A DNA stretch of 64,000 nucleotides, taken from contig NZ_JAIVFV010000005.1 in NCBI RefSeq assembly GCF_020829445.1, positions 1 through 64,000 on the forward strand, given 5' to 3'. Position numbers and translations under genes: made by a program. The stretch comes from Nostoc sp. CHAB 5836 (lineage in GTDB: Bacteria; Cyanobacteriota; Cyanobacteriia; Cyanobacteriales; Nostocaceae). The notes under the pieces were generated by a model. The model was not told the DNA's origin. It did no database searches and worked only from the letters and a program-made list of their open reading frames with translations. The stretch's first letter is position 1; each line of letters begins with the position of its first letter. Shown one piece after another: positions 1 through 7,990 of the stretch.

Positions 1-1
1 G

Positions 2-1627
2 CAGGAAGTTATGGAAACCATTGTTCAGGTACAGGAAGTAACCACTGATGTGCAACTCAGTGTAGATGATACAGACCAAATTGCTCGTAAACTAAACAAA
101 ACATCGAAACAGTTACAGACAAAGCTAAATCACATTCGGATGCGGCCTCTGTCCGATTTAATCGAACGTTTTCCTAGAGCTTTGCGCGATTTAAATGTAG
201 AATATGGGAAAAATGTCCAGTTAAAAGTTGAAGGTGGCAACACTTTAATTGAACGCAGCATTTTAGAAGCCTTAAACGAACCTTTAATGCACCTGTTAAG
301 GAATGCCTTTGATCATGGTATCGAAGACTCTTCCACTCGCCGCCTTTTGGGTAAACCAGAACAAGGATTAATTGAAATTAAAGCTACCCACCGCAGTAAT
401 CGCACCATCATCACCATAGGTGATGATGGTTGGGGCATTTCTCTGGAGAAAATTCGCACCCGCGCCCTAGCTATGGGATTGGATGCTTCTCTACTCGCTA
501 ATGCTAGTGACGAAGAACTGTTATCACTAATTTTTGAACCAGGTTTTACCACCTCCGAGCAAGTGACAGCATTATCTGGTCGCGGTGTCGGTATGGATGT
601 GGTTCGCAACAACCTCAAACTAATTCGAGGAGATGTTACAGTTGATACGGAGCCAGGAGTTGGTACTACCTTCACCTTATCAGTACCATTTACACTTTCC
701 GTTGCGCGAGTTCTGCTGGTAGAAATCAACAAAATGCTATTGGCATTTCCCACAGATGTAATTTCAGAAATATCTTTACTCCAAGACGAGCAAGTTTTCC
801 AAATGGCAGGTAGCGAAGTTCTAAATTGGCACGGAACCATGCTACCACTAATTCGCCTGAGTCGTTATTTAGAGTTTAATTGCCTGCGTTATCATAGCCC
901 AGAGTTGGAGATTCCGCCAGCAATTAATACTAGCAGTGTATTAGTAGTTAAAGGCAATAATCAGCTAGTAGCAATACAAATAGACCGTTGCTGGGGTGAA
1001 CAGGAAGTTGCGGTTCGTCAAGTCGAGGGAAATATACCTTTACCTCAAGGCTTTAGCAACTGCACAATTCACGGTGATGGTCGAGTAGTGCCACTAGTTA
1101 ATATTAATGAATTGCTGTATTGGATTGCTACGAATCGGCGGACTCACAAAGGCACTCAATTACCATCAGCAAGGTTAAAAACACCGTTCCTCATATTTGA
1201 TGAAGACAAAATATCAGCAGCAGATGTTAAGCATAAAGGCACAATTTTGATCGTAGATGACTCAATTAATGTTCGCCGCTTTTTAGCCCTGACCCTTGAA
1301 AAGGGAGGGTATGAAGTAGAGCAAGCTAAAGATGGTCAAGATGCCTTAGACAAACTCCATAGTGGATTGAAAGTTGAGGCAGTAATTTGTGATATTGAAA
1401 TGCCTCGGCTTGATGGTTATGGCTTTTTAGGTAAGGTAAATTCAGATATTGATACAAAAAATATTCCAGTCGCGATGCTGACTTCTCGTAGTAGCAATAA
1501 ACATCGGCAGTTGGCTATGCAATTGGGGGCTAGGGCTTACTTTTCTAAACCTTATAACGAGCAAGAGTTACTCCAAACGCTGGAGGAAATAATTCGTAAT
1601 GTCGCAGAAAAGGCAGCTTCTAATTGA
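2..1627 (+). CDS. CheA-type hybrid histidine kinase, C-terminal part (5' end outside window)
   Basis: The reading frame is open at the window edge, so the start codon and the N-terminal Hpt part lie upstream; the first visible Met is at base 11. Counting from it, a CheA-type ATPase occupies about residues 30-235 (N box LLRNAFDHGIED near 95, DDGWGI near 138, GRGVGMDVVRNNL near 190), a CheW-like coupling domain about 240-380, and a receiver domain about 413-530 with phospho-acceptor Asp461 in CDIEMPRLDG and the conserved Lys in FSKPY. Proteins of this layout phosphorylate CheY-like regulators and in cyanobacteria serve phototaxis, pilus or hormogonium motility systems. Which of these applies cannot be told, because the rest of the operon is not in view. 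Family call is secure; the pathway is not. Confidence 0.93.
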   Translation, partial: QEVMETIVQVQEVTTDVQLSVDDTDQIARKLNKTSKQLQTKLNHIRMRPLSDLIERFPRALRDLNVEYGKNVQLKVEGGNTLIERSILEALNEPLMHLLRNAFDHGIEDSSTRRLLGKPEQGLIEIKATHRSNRTIITIGDDGWGISLEKIRTRALAMGLDASLLANASDEELLSLIFEPGFTTSEQVTALSGRGVGMDVVRNNLKLIRGDVTVDTEPGVGTTFTLSVPFTLSVARVLLVEINKMLLAFPTDVISEISLLQDEQVFQMAGSEVLNWHGTMLPLIRLSRYLEFNCLRYHSPELEIPPAINTSSVLVVKGNNQLVAIQIDRCWGEQEVAVRQVEGNIPLPQGFSNCTIHGDGRVVPLVNINELLYWIATNRRTHKGTQLPSARLKTPFLIFDEDKISAADVKHKGTILIVDDSINVRRFLALTLEKGGYEVEQAKDGQDALDKLHSGLKVEAVICDIEMPRLDGYGFLGKVNSDIDTKNIPVAMLTSRSSNKHRQLAMQLGARAYFSKPYNEQELLQTLEEIIRNVAEKAASN

Positions 1628-1711
1628 ACGTGAATTCGACAGACCTCTCCCTCCCAGCCTCCCTCTCCGAAGCGGAAAGGGAGGAGCAACACAAAAATGA
1701 GCTTTTTAAGC

Positions 1712-1830
1712 CAATACAGTTCAGTTAAGCATTTCTTTGTTCTCTTTCTTCTCTTTCTTCTCAGGATTTACGCAAAAATCGCCGAAAAGCTTAATTTATC
1801 GAACCGCCAAGACGCCAAGAACACCAAGAA
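1712..1830. repeat. Degenerate fragment of repeat family M2
   Basis: The stretch starts with CAATACAGTTCAGTTAAG, the terminal repeat seen complete at 35301-35435, followed by the pyrimidine-rich 'ttctttgttctctttcttc' body and a piece resembling the 'gaaccgccaagacgccaag' core. No matching right end is present. A possible 67-codon frame here (1737-1940) is repeat-derived and not called. Confidence 0.6.
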
Positions 1831-2057
1831 TTCGTAGAGCGTGCGTAAGTCTTACTTCTCTTTCTTTGCGTCCAACTCTTACGAGACGCACTCACGTTCG
1901 ACATCGCTATGACCAAACCTTTACCCTGCTTAGATTTTGAGCATTTTAGACACTGCACAAATCACAACAGTATGTGAACGAGGTATTTGATATCAAGTCT
2001 AAGTTGCATAAGGGTTTTGAGCTAGTCGTTTAAATCTTTGTGAGAAATCCGGGCCAA

Positions 2058-2239
2058 CTCCTAACTCCTAACTCCTAACTCCTAACTCCTAACTCCTAAC
2101 TCCTAACTCCTAACTCCTAACTCCTAACTCCTAACTCCTAACTCCTAACTCCCAACTCCCAACTCCCAACTCCCAACTCCCAACTCCCAACTCCCAACTC
2201 CCAACTCCCAACTCCCAACTCCCAACTCCCAACTCCCAA
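2058..2239. repeat. Composite heptamer array: 13 x CTCCTAA then 13 x CTCCCAA
   Basis: Perfect 7-bp tandem array. Counting from 2058, thirteen units of CTCCTAA run to 2148, then thirteen units of CTCCCAA run to 2239. The variants do not intermingle; the switch happens once. It resembles the short tandemly repeated repetitive (STRR) heptamers known from heterocystous cyanobacteria. It lies about 100 bp upstream of the HNH gene. Confidence 0.95.
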
Positions 2240-2341
2240 CTTAATTTCCGAGTTCTCCCGAAAGTATAATTTACCTCATCTCCCTAGCAGGGTGTATTTG
2301 TGTTAACATTTATGTAAAGCTAATACCCTGAGCGCAGATAA

Positions 2342-2839
2342 ATGGGGAAAGTTTTAGTCTTAAACGCCTCTTACGAACCTCTCAACATAACGAGCTGGCG
2401 TCGCGCTGTCGTTCTCTTAATCAAGGGCAAAGCAGAACGCGTGGAACACAACGGTAAATTCCTTTATTCGGATTTTCCGTTGCCGACCGTGATCCGGTTG
2501 CGTCATTATGTACGCGTTCCTTATAAAGAAATTCCTCTGACTCGCCGAAATATATTGCACCGTGATGGTCATGCCTGTCAATACTGTGGTTACACAGGCG
2601 ATGAGCTGACACTAGATCATGTAATACCGCGATCGCGTGGCGGGGGCGAGACCTGGGAGAACATTGTTACGGCTTGTGTCCGTTGCAATGTCAAAAAAGG
2701 CAGCCGCACTCCCCATGAAGCTCATATGCCTTTGCGTCATCCCCCCCGCCAACCCTATAGCAGTCTCTATTTCGAGGTCAGCAAACATCTTAAGAGTGGA
2801 CTGCACACAGAGTGGCAAAAGTATGTTATAGGTCTTTGA
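2342..2839 (+). CDS. HNH endonuclease family protein
   Basis: A 165-residue protein whose second half is an HNH nuclease domain: zinc-site cysteines CQYCGY (about residues 80-85), DHVIPRSRGG (about 92-101) with the catalytic Asp-His, NIVTAC.RCN (about 106-116) with the Asn and the second Cys pair. The N-terminal half (VLNASYEPLNITSWRRAVVLLIKGKAE) is the conserved leader of a family widespread in cyanobacteria and other bacteria, where it is generally a chromosomal housekeeping-type gene of unknown substrate. The length suits the family. It stands alone: the heptamer array lies upstream and a possible terminator hairpin downstream. No homing element or restriction partner is visible, so cleavage target and role are unknown. 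Confidence 0.9.
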   Translation: MGKVLVLNASYEPLNITSWRRAVVLLIKGKAERVEHNGKFLYSDFPLPTVIRLRHYVRVPYKEIPLTRRNILHRDGHACQYCGYTGDELTLDHVIPRSRGGGETWENIVTACVRCNVKKGSRTPHEAHMPLRHPPRQPYSSLYFEVSKHLKSGLHTEWQKYVIGL

Positions 2840-2891
2840 TCAAAAAAGCAGAGGAGTAAAGGAGAAACAAGAAATACCCTCTTGTTTTCTA

Positions 2892-2924
2892 GGGGCGCAA
2901 GGTCTTGCGCTCCAATGTTTTTTT
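2892..2924 (+). terminator. Possible terminator after the HNH gene
   Basis: GCGCAAG / CTTGCGC form a 7-bp stem with a 2-3 base loop (2894-2910), followed after a short spacer by a run of T at 2918-2924. It lies 55 bp after the HNH stop codon. The same 'gggcgcaagg' word recurs near 44669, so it may also be a dispersed repeat. Confidence 0.45.
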
Positions 2925-3247
2925 GAGTGAAAGTCCCTAAATTAACGCGATGTGCAACTTATCCTTAGAATCCCACTTCCATTCCTCTCCCACACTCCTG
3001 AGAGGCTTTGATTCTTGCTCCCCAACGCTCCCCGATATACTAAACTTCCTTGCTTTGAGCACCTATAGGCCCTCTAGCGGAATTTAGTTGATTGTTGAAC
3101 ACTTGTGACTGGCAAAAAATATACTTAGATGTATAGTGCAATATCTTGATATTTTTGAGAAGATCAGAATAATGTGGCTAAATTCAGTGAATTGCTGCTC
3201 CTAGTATTTCTGAATTAAAGGAGCCTGACACTTTAAAAAAGTTCCCT

Positions 3248-4531
3248 ATGTACTTGAATTCTCCCGTTACTCAGTTTGAGAGTTTGTCGTTGACCACAGA
3301 GCCAAACCCAGAGGAACCTGAAATCGAGAAAGCGCCAGTAGAAGTTGCATTTAAGAGTCCGTCATTACCGCCATCGGTAGGTGATGGGGCTATATATCTT
3401 AGTCACCGTGGTAATTCTCTGGCGCAACAAAAGTCAGAAGAACTCCAAAAAACCCTTCTGGCACACCGACACGATCGCCAACTGGTAATTCTGCAAGATT
3501 TTCCTGACCCTGATGCCCTTTCTTGTGCCTGGGCTTACCAGTTAATTGCCCAGCAGTATGATATCAAATGTGAAATCATTTATGCTGGCGCGTTGAGCCA
3601 TCAAGAGAATATTGCCTTGGTGAGGCTGACTAATTTACCTATCCAACGCTGGACGCCGCAAACCCTGAAAACCAAAGATTTGTCATCTTATCAAGGTTTT
3701 GTCTTAATTGATAACCAGGGAACCACTTCACAGCTACTATTATCGGTGCAGCAGGCTAGAATTCCCCTAGTGGTACTCATCGACCATCACAGTATCCAAG
3801 GTGATCTCCACTCAGAGTTTGAGGATATCCGTCCCTATGTAAGAGCAACGGCAACAATTTTTACTCAATACCTGCAAACAGGATTACTAGCATTAGATAG
3901 CAGCATAAATCAACACGTAAAATGTGCTACTGCCTTGATGCATGGCTTGCGATCAGATACAAATCGGTTAATGCAAGCGCAAGAAGAAGACTTTATGGCA
4001 GCTGCGTATTTAAGCAGATTTTATGACGCCCAACTGCTGAACGCCATTTTACAGGCGAACCGTTCCAAGCGGGTAATGGATGTGATCGAGCGATCGCTAA
4101 AAAATCGCATCGTCCAAAACAACTTTTCCATTGCTGGTGTTGGTTACTTACGCTACGACGACCGTGATGCCATCCCCCAAGCGGCTGATTTTCTCGTCAC
4201 GGAAGAAAATGTCCACACCGCCGTAGTTTACGGCATTGTTCACGACGAAGACGAAGAACTAGAAATAGTCATTGGCTCCCTGAGAACCAGCAAACTCACC
4301 CTTGACCCCGATGAATTCATCAAAGAAGCCTTTGGACAAGACAGCGCAGGGCGCTTTTTCGGCGGTGGAAGGACAAGCGCAGGTGGCTTTGAAATTCCGA
4401 TGGGCTTCTTATCAGGCAGCAACGAAAATTCCGCTTATGCGAAAATGAAATGGGAAGTATTCGACGCTCAAATTAAGCAAAAACTGCTGAGGTTAGTTAA
4501 TCCTAGAGACAACCCGATACAGTCAGAGTAG
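3248..4531 (+). CDS. DHH-family phosphoesterase (NrnA/RecJ-like)
   Basis: A 427-residue protein with the DHH superfamily motifs: FPDPDALSCAWAY near residue 85, NQGTTSQ near 157, IDHH near 180, and a DHHA1-type C-terminal substrate-binding motif GRFFGGGRTSAGG near 370. Such enzymes hydrolyse short oligonucleotides or 3'-phosphoadenosine 5'-phosphate with Mn2+. The first 60 residues are Pro/Glu-rich and probably disordered, a usual feature of cyanobacterial members. No signal peptide or membrane segment is visible, so it should be cytoplasmic. A 408-bp gap with no recognisable gene precedes it. The fold and catalytic class are clear; nanoRNase, pAp phosphatase or cyclic dinucleotide activity cannot be separated by reading. 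Confidence 0.88.
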   Translation: MYLNSPVTQFESLSLTTEPNPEEPEIEKAPVEVAFKSPSLPPSVGDGAIYLSHRGNSLAQQKSEELQKTLLAHRHDRQLVILQDFPDPDALSCAWAYQLIAQQYDIKCEIIYAGALSHQENIALVRLTNLPIQRWTPQTLKTKDLSSYQGFVLIDNQGTTSQLLLSVQQARIPLVVLIDHHSIQGDLHSEFEDIRPYVRATATIFTQYLQTGLLALDSSINQHVKCATALMHGLRSDTNRLMQAQEEDFMAAAYLSRFYDAQLLNAILQANRSKRVMDVIERSLKNRIVQNNFSIAGVGYLRYDDRDAIPQAADFLVTEENVHTAVVYGIVHDEDEELEIVIGSLRTSKLTLDPDEFIKEAFGQDSAGRFFGGGRTSAGGFEIPMGFLSGSNENSAYAKMKWEVFDAQIKQKLLRLVNPRDNPIQSE

Positions 4532-4565
4532 ACGAAAATCAAGGAGATTGCGAGAACTCCTAACT

Positions 4566-4998
4566 CAGGGCTATTTCATTCTCATCTACTTTGCTAGGTG
4601 ATTGAAGCTAAAAACGCTAATTTGGCAAGTAAGTACGTTGGTGCGAAAAAAGTCAAGTATGTTACGAAACGTAAATAAGCTTAAAACCTTTACTAATGAC
4701 CAATACTTCGACTTACCTCGACTTCGCTCGGCACAAGTCGCTCAGTACAAGTGACAAAGGACAAATGACAGCCTTAGCCAGTTAGCCTTATTTGCGCCAA
4801 CCTACTTACTTCAAGTACACCTAACTAGGCAAAGTTTGATTGGCGAACTACTAGCCCGTCTCAGAATGAATTCTGAGTCTAATAGCGAAAGTCGTCTAAA
4901 GACGACTGAAAAAAGATTATAGTCCGTTTTAACGGACTTTAGCTATGAGCCCGGAACTTCAGTTCCGGGTGGTTTATGTCTAGAATGAAATAGCCCTG
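4566..4998. mobile_element. M1 element with terminal inverted repeats and 9-bp target duplication
   Basis: The ends are CAGGGCTATTTCATTCT and its reverse complement AGAATGAAATAGCCCTG. The element is bracketed by a perfect direct repeat CTCCTAACT (4557-4565 and 4999-5007), as expected for a 9-bp target duplication. Inside are three hairpins (gtcgtctaaagacgac, gtccgttttaacggac, cccggaacttcagttccggg) and a nested M3 copy. It has no transposase gene, so it is MITE-like and would need help in trans. Confidence 0.85.
4630..4808 (+). mobile_element. M3 element, copy A (nested in M1)
   Basis: It starts TAAGTACGTTGGTGCG and ends CGCCAACCTACTTA, an imperfect inverted pair. Between them lie the conserved 'caagtatgttacgaaacgtaaataagcttaaaacc' block (its left half), a heptamer-like tract, and 'gacagccttagccagttag'. 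It is the only M3 copy in the window not oriented toward an adjacent gene end. Confidence 0.75.
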
Positions 4999-5185
4999 CT
5001 CCTAACTCATGCAGCAGTCAAAGTGTTTGGTCAAATAGCATCCCTTCCCGACTTTTGTAAAAAGCTCGGAATTTAGATTTTATTAGAGAGGCTGAACTGA
5101 TTGGTAGTTTGTGCCTAATGTTAAGAAGGTTGGCACAAATAAAATTAACTCGCACCTACTTATTTATTTGGGAAGGAAGAGCGCC

Positions 5186-5656
5186 ATGAAGTCTATAGAA
5201 CTCCAAATGTTACAAACTCTCTATGAAGAAGATTTTTGTGCTTGGGTAGAGCAAACCGCAGAACTCTTACAATTGCACCACTGGGACACGCTGGATTTAG
5301 AACACTTAATTGAGGAAGTGGTGGACTTGGGTAAGAGTCAACAACGGGCGTTGCAAAGTGCGTTGCGGTTAGTGTTGTCACATTTGTTGAAGTGGAAATA
5401 TCAACCCGAACATCGTAGTCAAAGTTGGCAAGTGACCATTACCCGTGAGCGACTGAATATAGATGAACTGCTGCAAGAAAGTCCTAGCTTGCGCCGTTTT
5501 TTAAATGATGCCAAGTGGATAAATACTAGCTATCAAAGAGCGCGGCGAGAAGCAATGGTGGAAACAAGTTTATCAGAAGATAACTTTGCGATCGCTTGTC
5601 TCTTTTCTGTTGATGAGATTTTAGACTTAGACTTTTATCCTAACGCTGACGAATAA
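5186..5656 (+). CDS. DUF29 family protein
   Basis: A 156-residue protein with the DUF29 pattern: LYEEDFCAWVEQTAELL, then DLEHLIEEVVDLGKSQQRALQSALR, LLSHLLKWKYQPE, a basic segment, and a hydrophobic/acidic C-terminus (DFYPNADE). The ATG at 5186 is chosen over one 75 bases upstream because GGAAGGAAG sits 6-8 bases before it and DUF29 homology begins there. DUF29 proteins are abundant in cyanobacteria, often in many paralogues, and have no established function. It precedes the RusA/HEPN/PIN cassette by 84 bp in the same orientation, but an operon link is only possible, not shown. Confidence 0.85.
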   Translation: MKSIELQMLQTLYEEDFCAWVEQTAELLQLHHWDTLDLEHLIEEVVDLGKSQQRALQSALRLVLSHLLKWKYQPEHRSQSWQVTITRERLNIDELLQESPSLRRFLNDAKWINTSYQRARREAMVETSLSEDNFAIACLFSVDEILDLDFYPNADE

Positions 5657-5740
5657 CCATGTAGAATTTTTGTATAAGTGTAGATATGCCCAATATGATG
5701 AGGAGTTATCTGTGAAAATTTCTCAAGATATGCACTTGGA

Positions 5741-6151
5741 ATGGAAATAATACCTTTTGAATTTATCATTCCTAGACGACCTGTTTCGTTACAGACAAAG
5801 AAAAGAGAAAATCTTCAGGCATGGAAGAATTTTGTGCGCGTTGAAGCCCAAAAAGTTTGGAAAGATAACAGTCCCATTAAAGACGGCGATCTACAACTGA
5901 CCTTAGTTTATCTTTGTGATGAATTTCCGGCTGACATCGATAACATTATCAAGCCAATTCAGGATGCACTTGTAGACTTAGTTTTTGAAGATGATAGTTT
6001 AGTATCAGATGTAGATAGTCATCGTCGATTTATGTCTGATCCGATTGATATTATCAGTCTACCTTCTTTATTACAGCGTGCTGTCATCACAGGTAAAGAA
6101 TGTGTTTATGTAAAAGTAAGTGAATCTCAACCACTGGAAAAATACTTATGA
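5741..6151 (+). CDS. RusA-like Holliday junction endonuclease
   Basis: A 136-residue protein matching the RusA resolvase fold: N-terminal strand IIPFEFIIPRRPVS, then the acidic core Asp65-x-Asp67-Asn68-x2-Lys71-x3-Asp75 (DIDNIIKPIQDAL) and the acidic pair Asp84-Asp85 (VFEDDS). These correspond to the metal-binding Asp residues and Lys of E. coli RusA, so the protein looks catalytically competent. RusA cuts four-way DNA junctions and is usually phage-borne. Its stop codon TGA overlaps the ATG of the next gene (ATGA, 4 bases), which indicates translational coupling to the REase-HEPN-antitoxin fusion. No phage structural or replication genes flank it, so this copy seems recruited into a small defence- or TA-like operon. 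Confidence 0.85.
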   Translation: MEIIPFEFIIPRRPVSLQTKKRENLQAWKNFVRVEAQKVWKDNSPIKDGDLQLTLVYLCDEFPADIDNIIKPIQDALVDLVFEDDSLVSDVDSHRRFMSDPIDIISLPSLLQRAVITGKECVYVKVSESQPLEKYL

Positions 6152-7461
6152 TTAACAATACTAAAATTCTCTCCGTTCAAAAGGTCAAATCTCTGGCAGA
6201 GAGGTACAAAAGTCAAGGATTTCGTGTTTTCTTTAAACCCAAAACAGATGAATTACCATTCGATTTGGGTAACTACCAGCCAGATATGATTGCCATTAAA
6301 GACGGCTCAGGTTTGGTAATTTCAGTAAAAACCAACCTCAACCGAGTATCAGTTGATCGTTTACAGGCTTTAGCAGAGGAAGTGAGTAAACATCCAGGCT
6401 GGCGTTTTTTATTGGTCACCCTTGAAGACATAGAAGCTAAGTCATTACCTGGAACATCCGAACAACTTCTTTCATGGCAAGATTTAGCTGATCGTTTTCA
6501 CGAAGCTCATAGGCTGATTGAGAATGATGAAATTGAACAAGCCTTTAAAGCAGCCTTTCTTTTGCTATGGAGTACTTTTGAGGGGACGTTAAGAAAGCGA
6601 GCAGTTGATGTGTCAATTCCTATTGAACGTTTTCCAGTTATAGGATTACTAAGACATCTGTACTCTTTGGGAGAGTTATCAATCTCTCAATTTGACCTTG
6701 CTCAAGCTTGTTTTGAAGTTCGTAATCGTCTGGCTCACGGATATATTGAAAACCTAACTTTGCCAGTTGTACATAATTTTGACAATTTGGTTCGTGAATT
6801 GTTAACTGAATGGAAAGTCAAATTCGATGTTAGTGAACTTTCATCAGAGAATCTAGCTGCTTTTCGTGCCTGGTTTGCGGAATTCGATGCAGCAGCCTGG
6901 GATAAACGACAAGAATTAATACAAAATTTAATTAATAAAAGCCTTCTTTTAGCACTAGGAAATGAGAAACTAAAGAAAGAATTAAACGTAAACGACGAAC
7001 AGCTTATAAATGTCGAATGCGATGTTAGTCAACTTTCATCAGAGGATCTCGCCGCATTTCGTAGCTGGTTTGCAGAATTCGATGCAGCAGCCTGGGATAA
7101 ACAGATTGAAAAAGATGTGGCTCAACAAGAAAGCCTATCGTCTATTACTGACACTCCAACCTTAGAACCTCTAACCGACCTTGACTCCTGGACTCAGAGT
7201 TTAATAGGTGTAATCCAGCTAGAAGAAGAAAATCCGACAGAAAATTATTCTCTTCCTCCTGAAGCACAGCGTCAACTCATAGACTTTATTGCTTTTTTGC
7301 GACAAAGATATGCAGTAGTTGAACCTGCCTCTCAGCTACCTGATATTGACTTGATAAATGATAGCTTTATTGGGATGTGGAGCGATCGCCAAGATTTAGC
7401 TGATAGCACTGCTTGGGTGCGTGGTGTTCGAGAAAATGAGTGGTCAAAGTCACATGACTAA
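6148..7461 (+). CDS. REase-like + HEPN + duplicated antitoxin motif + VapB-like fusion protein
   Basis: A 437-residue mosaic. Residues 10-100 look like a PD-(D/E)XK-type domain (YQPDMIAIKDG with Asp46, then LVISVKT with Lys61), but the usual acidic residue before Lys is Ser59, so it may be inactive. Residues 115-225 form an all-helical HEPN-like domain with the Rx4-6H RNase motif Arg192-NRLA-His197. Residues 228-253 and 293-318 are two near-identical copies of a motif (LSSExLAAFRxWFAEFDAAAWDK) typical of small antitoxins next to RelE- or PIN-type toxins. Residues about 360-437 resemble DUF2281/VapB (LPPEAQRQLIDFIAFLRQR, then FIGMWSDRQDLADSTAWVR). The gene overlaps its neighbours by 4 bases upstream and 8 bases downstream. 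I know no described protein with this exact order; domain limits are my estimates. Confidence 0.72.
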   Translation: MINNTKILSVQKVKSLAERYKSQGFRVFFKPKTDELPFDLGNYQPDMIAIKDGSGLVISVKTNLNRVSVDRLQALAEEVSKHPGWRFLLVTLEDIEAKSLPGTSEQLLSWQDLADRFHEAHRLIENDEIEQAFKAAFLLLWSTFEGTLRKRAVDVSIPIERFPVIGLLRHLYSLGELSISQFDLAQACFEVRNRLAHGYIENLTLPVVHNFDNLVRELLTEWKVKFDVSELSSENLAAFRAWFAEFDAAAWDKRQELIQNLINKSLLLALGNEKLKKELNVNDEQLINVECDVSQLSSEDLAAFRSWFAEFDAAAWDKQIEKDVAQQESLSSITDTPTLEPLTDLDSWTQSLIGVIQLEEENPTENYSLPPEAQRQLIDFIAFLRQRYAVVEPASQLPDIDLINDSFIGMWSDRQDLADSTAWVRGVRENEWSKSHD

Positions 7462-7843
7462 CTCAACCATTGTTGATACTGATATTCTAATTGATGCAGG
7501 TCGCAGTGTTAAAGAAGCAGTAAAGTGTTTGCAAAATCTGAAAGCTAGTTCTGGTTTGGCAATTAGCATAATCACACAAATGGAACTAATGGTTGGTTGT
7601 CGTAACAAAGTAGAATTACAAACCCTAGAAAATTTCCTTAAGCAGTTTTACATCATTAAGATTGACCAGGCTGTATCTGACACAGCAGTTGATTTATTGC
7701 GGTCTTATCGGCTCAGTCATAATTTAGCCATTGCTGATAGTCTGATTGCAGCTACAGCAATAGTCTGGAATTACCCGTTTATCACAAAAAACCAACGGGA
7801 TTACAGATTTATTCAAGGTTTAAACTTATTACCATATCCGTAA
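7454..7843 (+). CDS. PIN-domain ribonuclease toxin (VapC-type)
   Basis: A 129-residue PIN domain with all four acidic positions: Asp8 and Asp10 in VDTDIL, Glu44 in TQMELMVG, Asp95 in LAIADSLIAATA, and Asn/Asp near TKNQRDY. VapC toxins cleave tRNA, rRNA or mRNA with Mg2+ or Mn2+ and are neutralised by a VapB antitoxin encoded just upstream. I take the ATG at 7454, which begins MTNSTIVDTD, rather than an upstream TTG-like start, since the PIN domain begins there. It overlaps the fusion gene by 8 bases, and the VapB-like C-terminus of that fusion is its obvious partner. The toxin appears intact. Confidence 0.9.
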   Translation: MTNSTIVDTDILIDAGRSVKEAVKCLQNLKASSGLAISIITQMELMVGCRNKVELQTLENFLKQFYIIKIDQAVSDTAVDLLRSYRLSHNLAIADSLIAATAIVWNYPFITKNQRDYRFIQGLNLLPYP

Positions 7844-7990
7844 CTAGAACATTTAACGCCGCGTTGTACTTGACAAATGGCAGATCAACGAATAGGTAAT
7901 AATGATTAAGATTAGGATAAGTTAATTCACACCAGACGTAAATCCTAACTAAGCACGGGCTAGCCCTGCTACACTCACAAAATTCAAAGT

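Noticed and set aside
1737..1940. Open frame of 67 codons
   Set aside because: It lies in M2-type repeat sequence and its composition follows the repeat; no ribosome-binding site.
2058..2239. CRISPR array
   Set aside because: Units are 7 bp with no spacers and no cas genes; it is a simple heptamer array.
5713..5751. Leader peptide MKISQDMHLEWK before the RusA-like gene
   Set aside because: GAGGAG precedes a GTG, but the 12-codon frame has no further support and overlaps the gene start; left as a possibility only.
5741..6151. RusA-like gene as proof of a prophage
   Set aside because: No phage capsid, terminase, lysis or replication genes are nearby, and the integrase remnant is 30 kb away.
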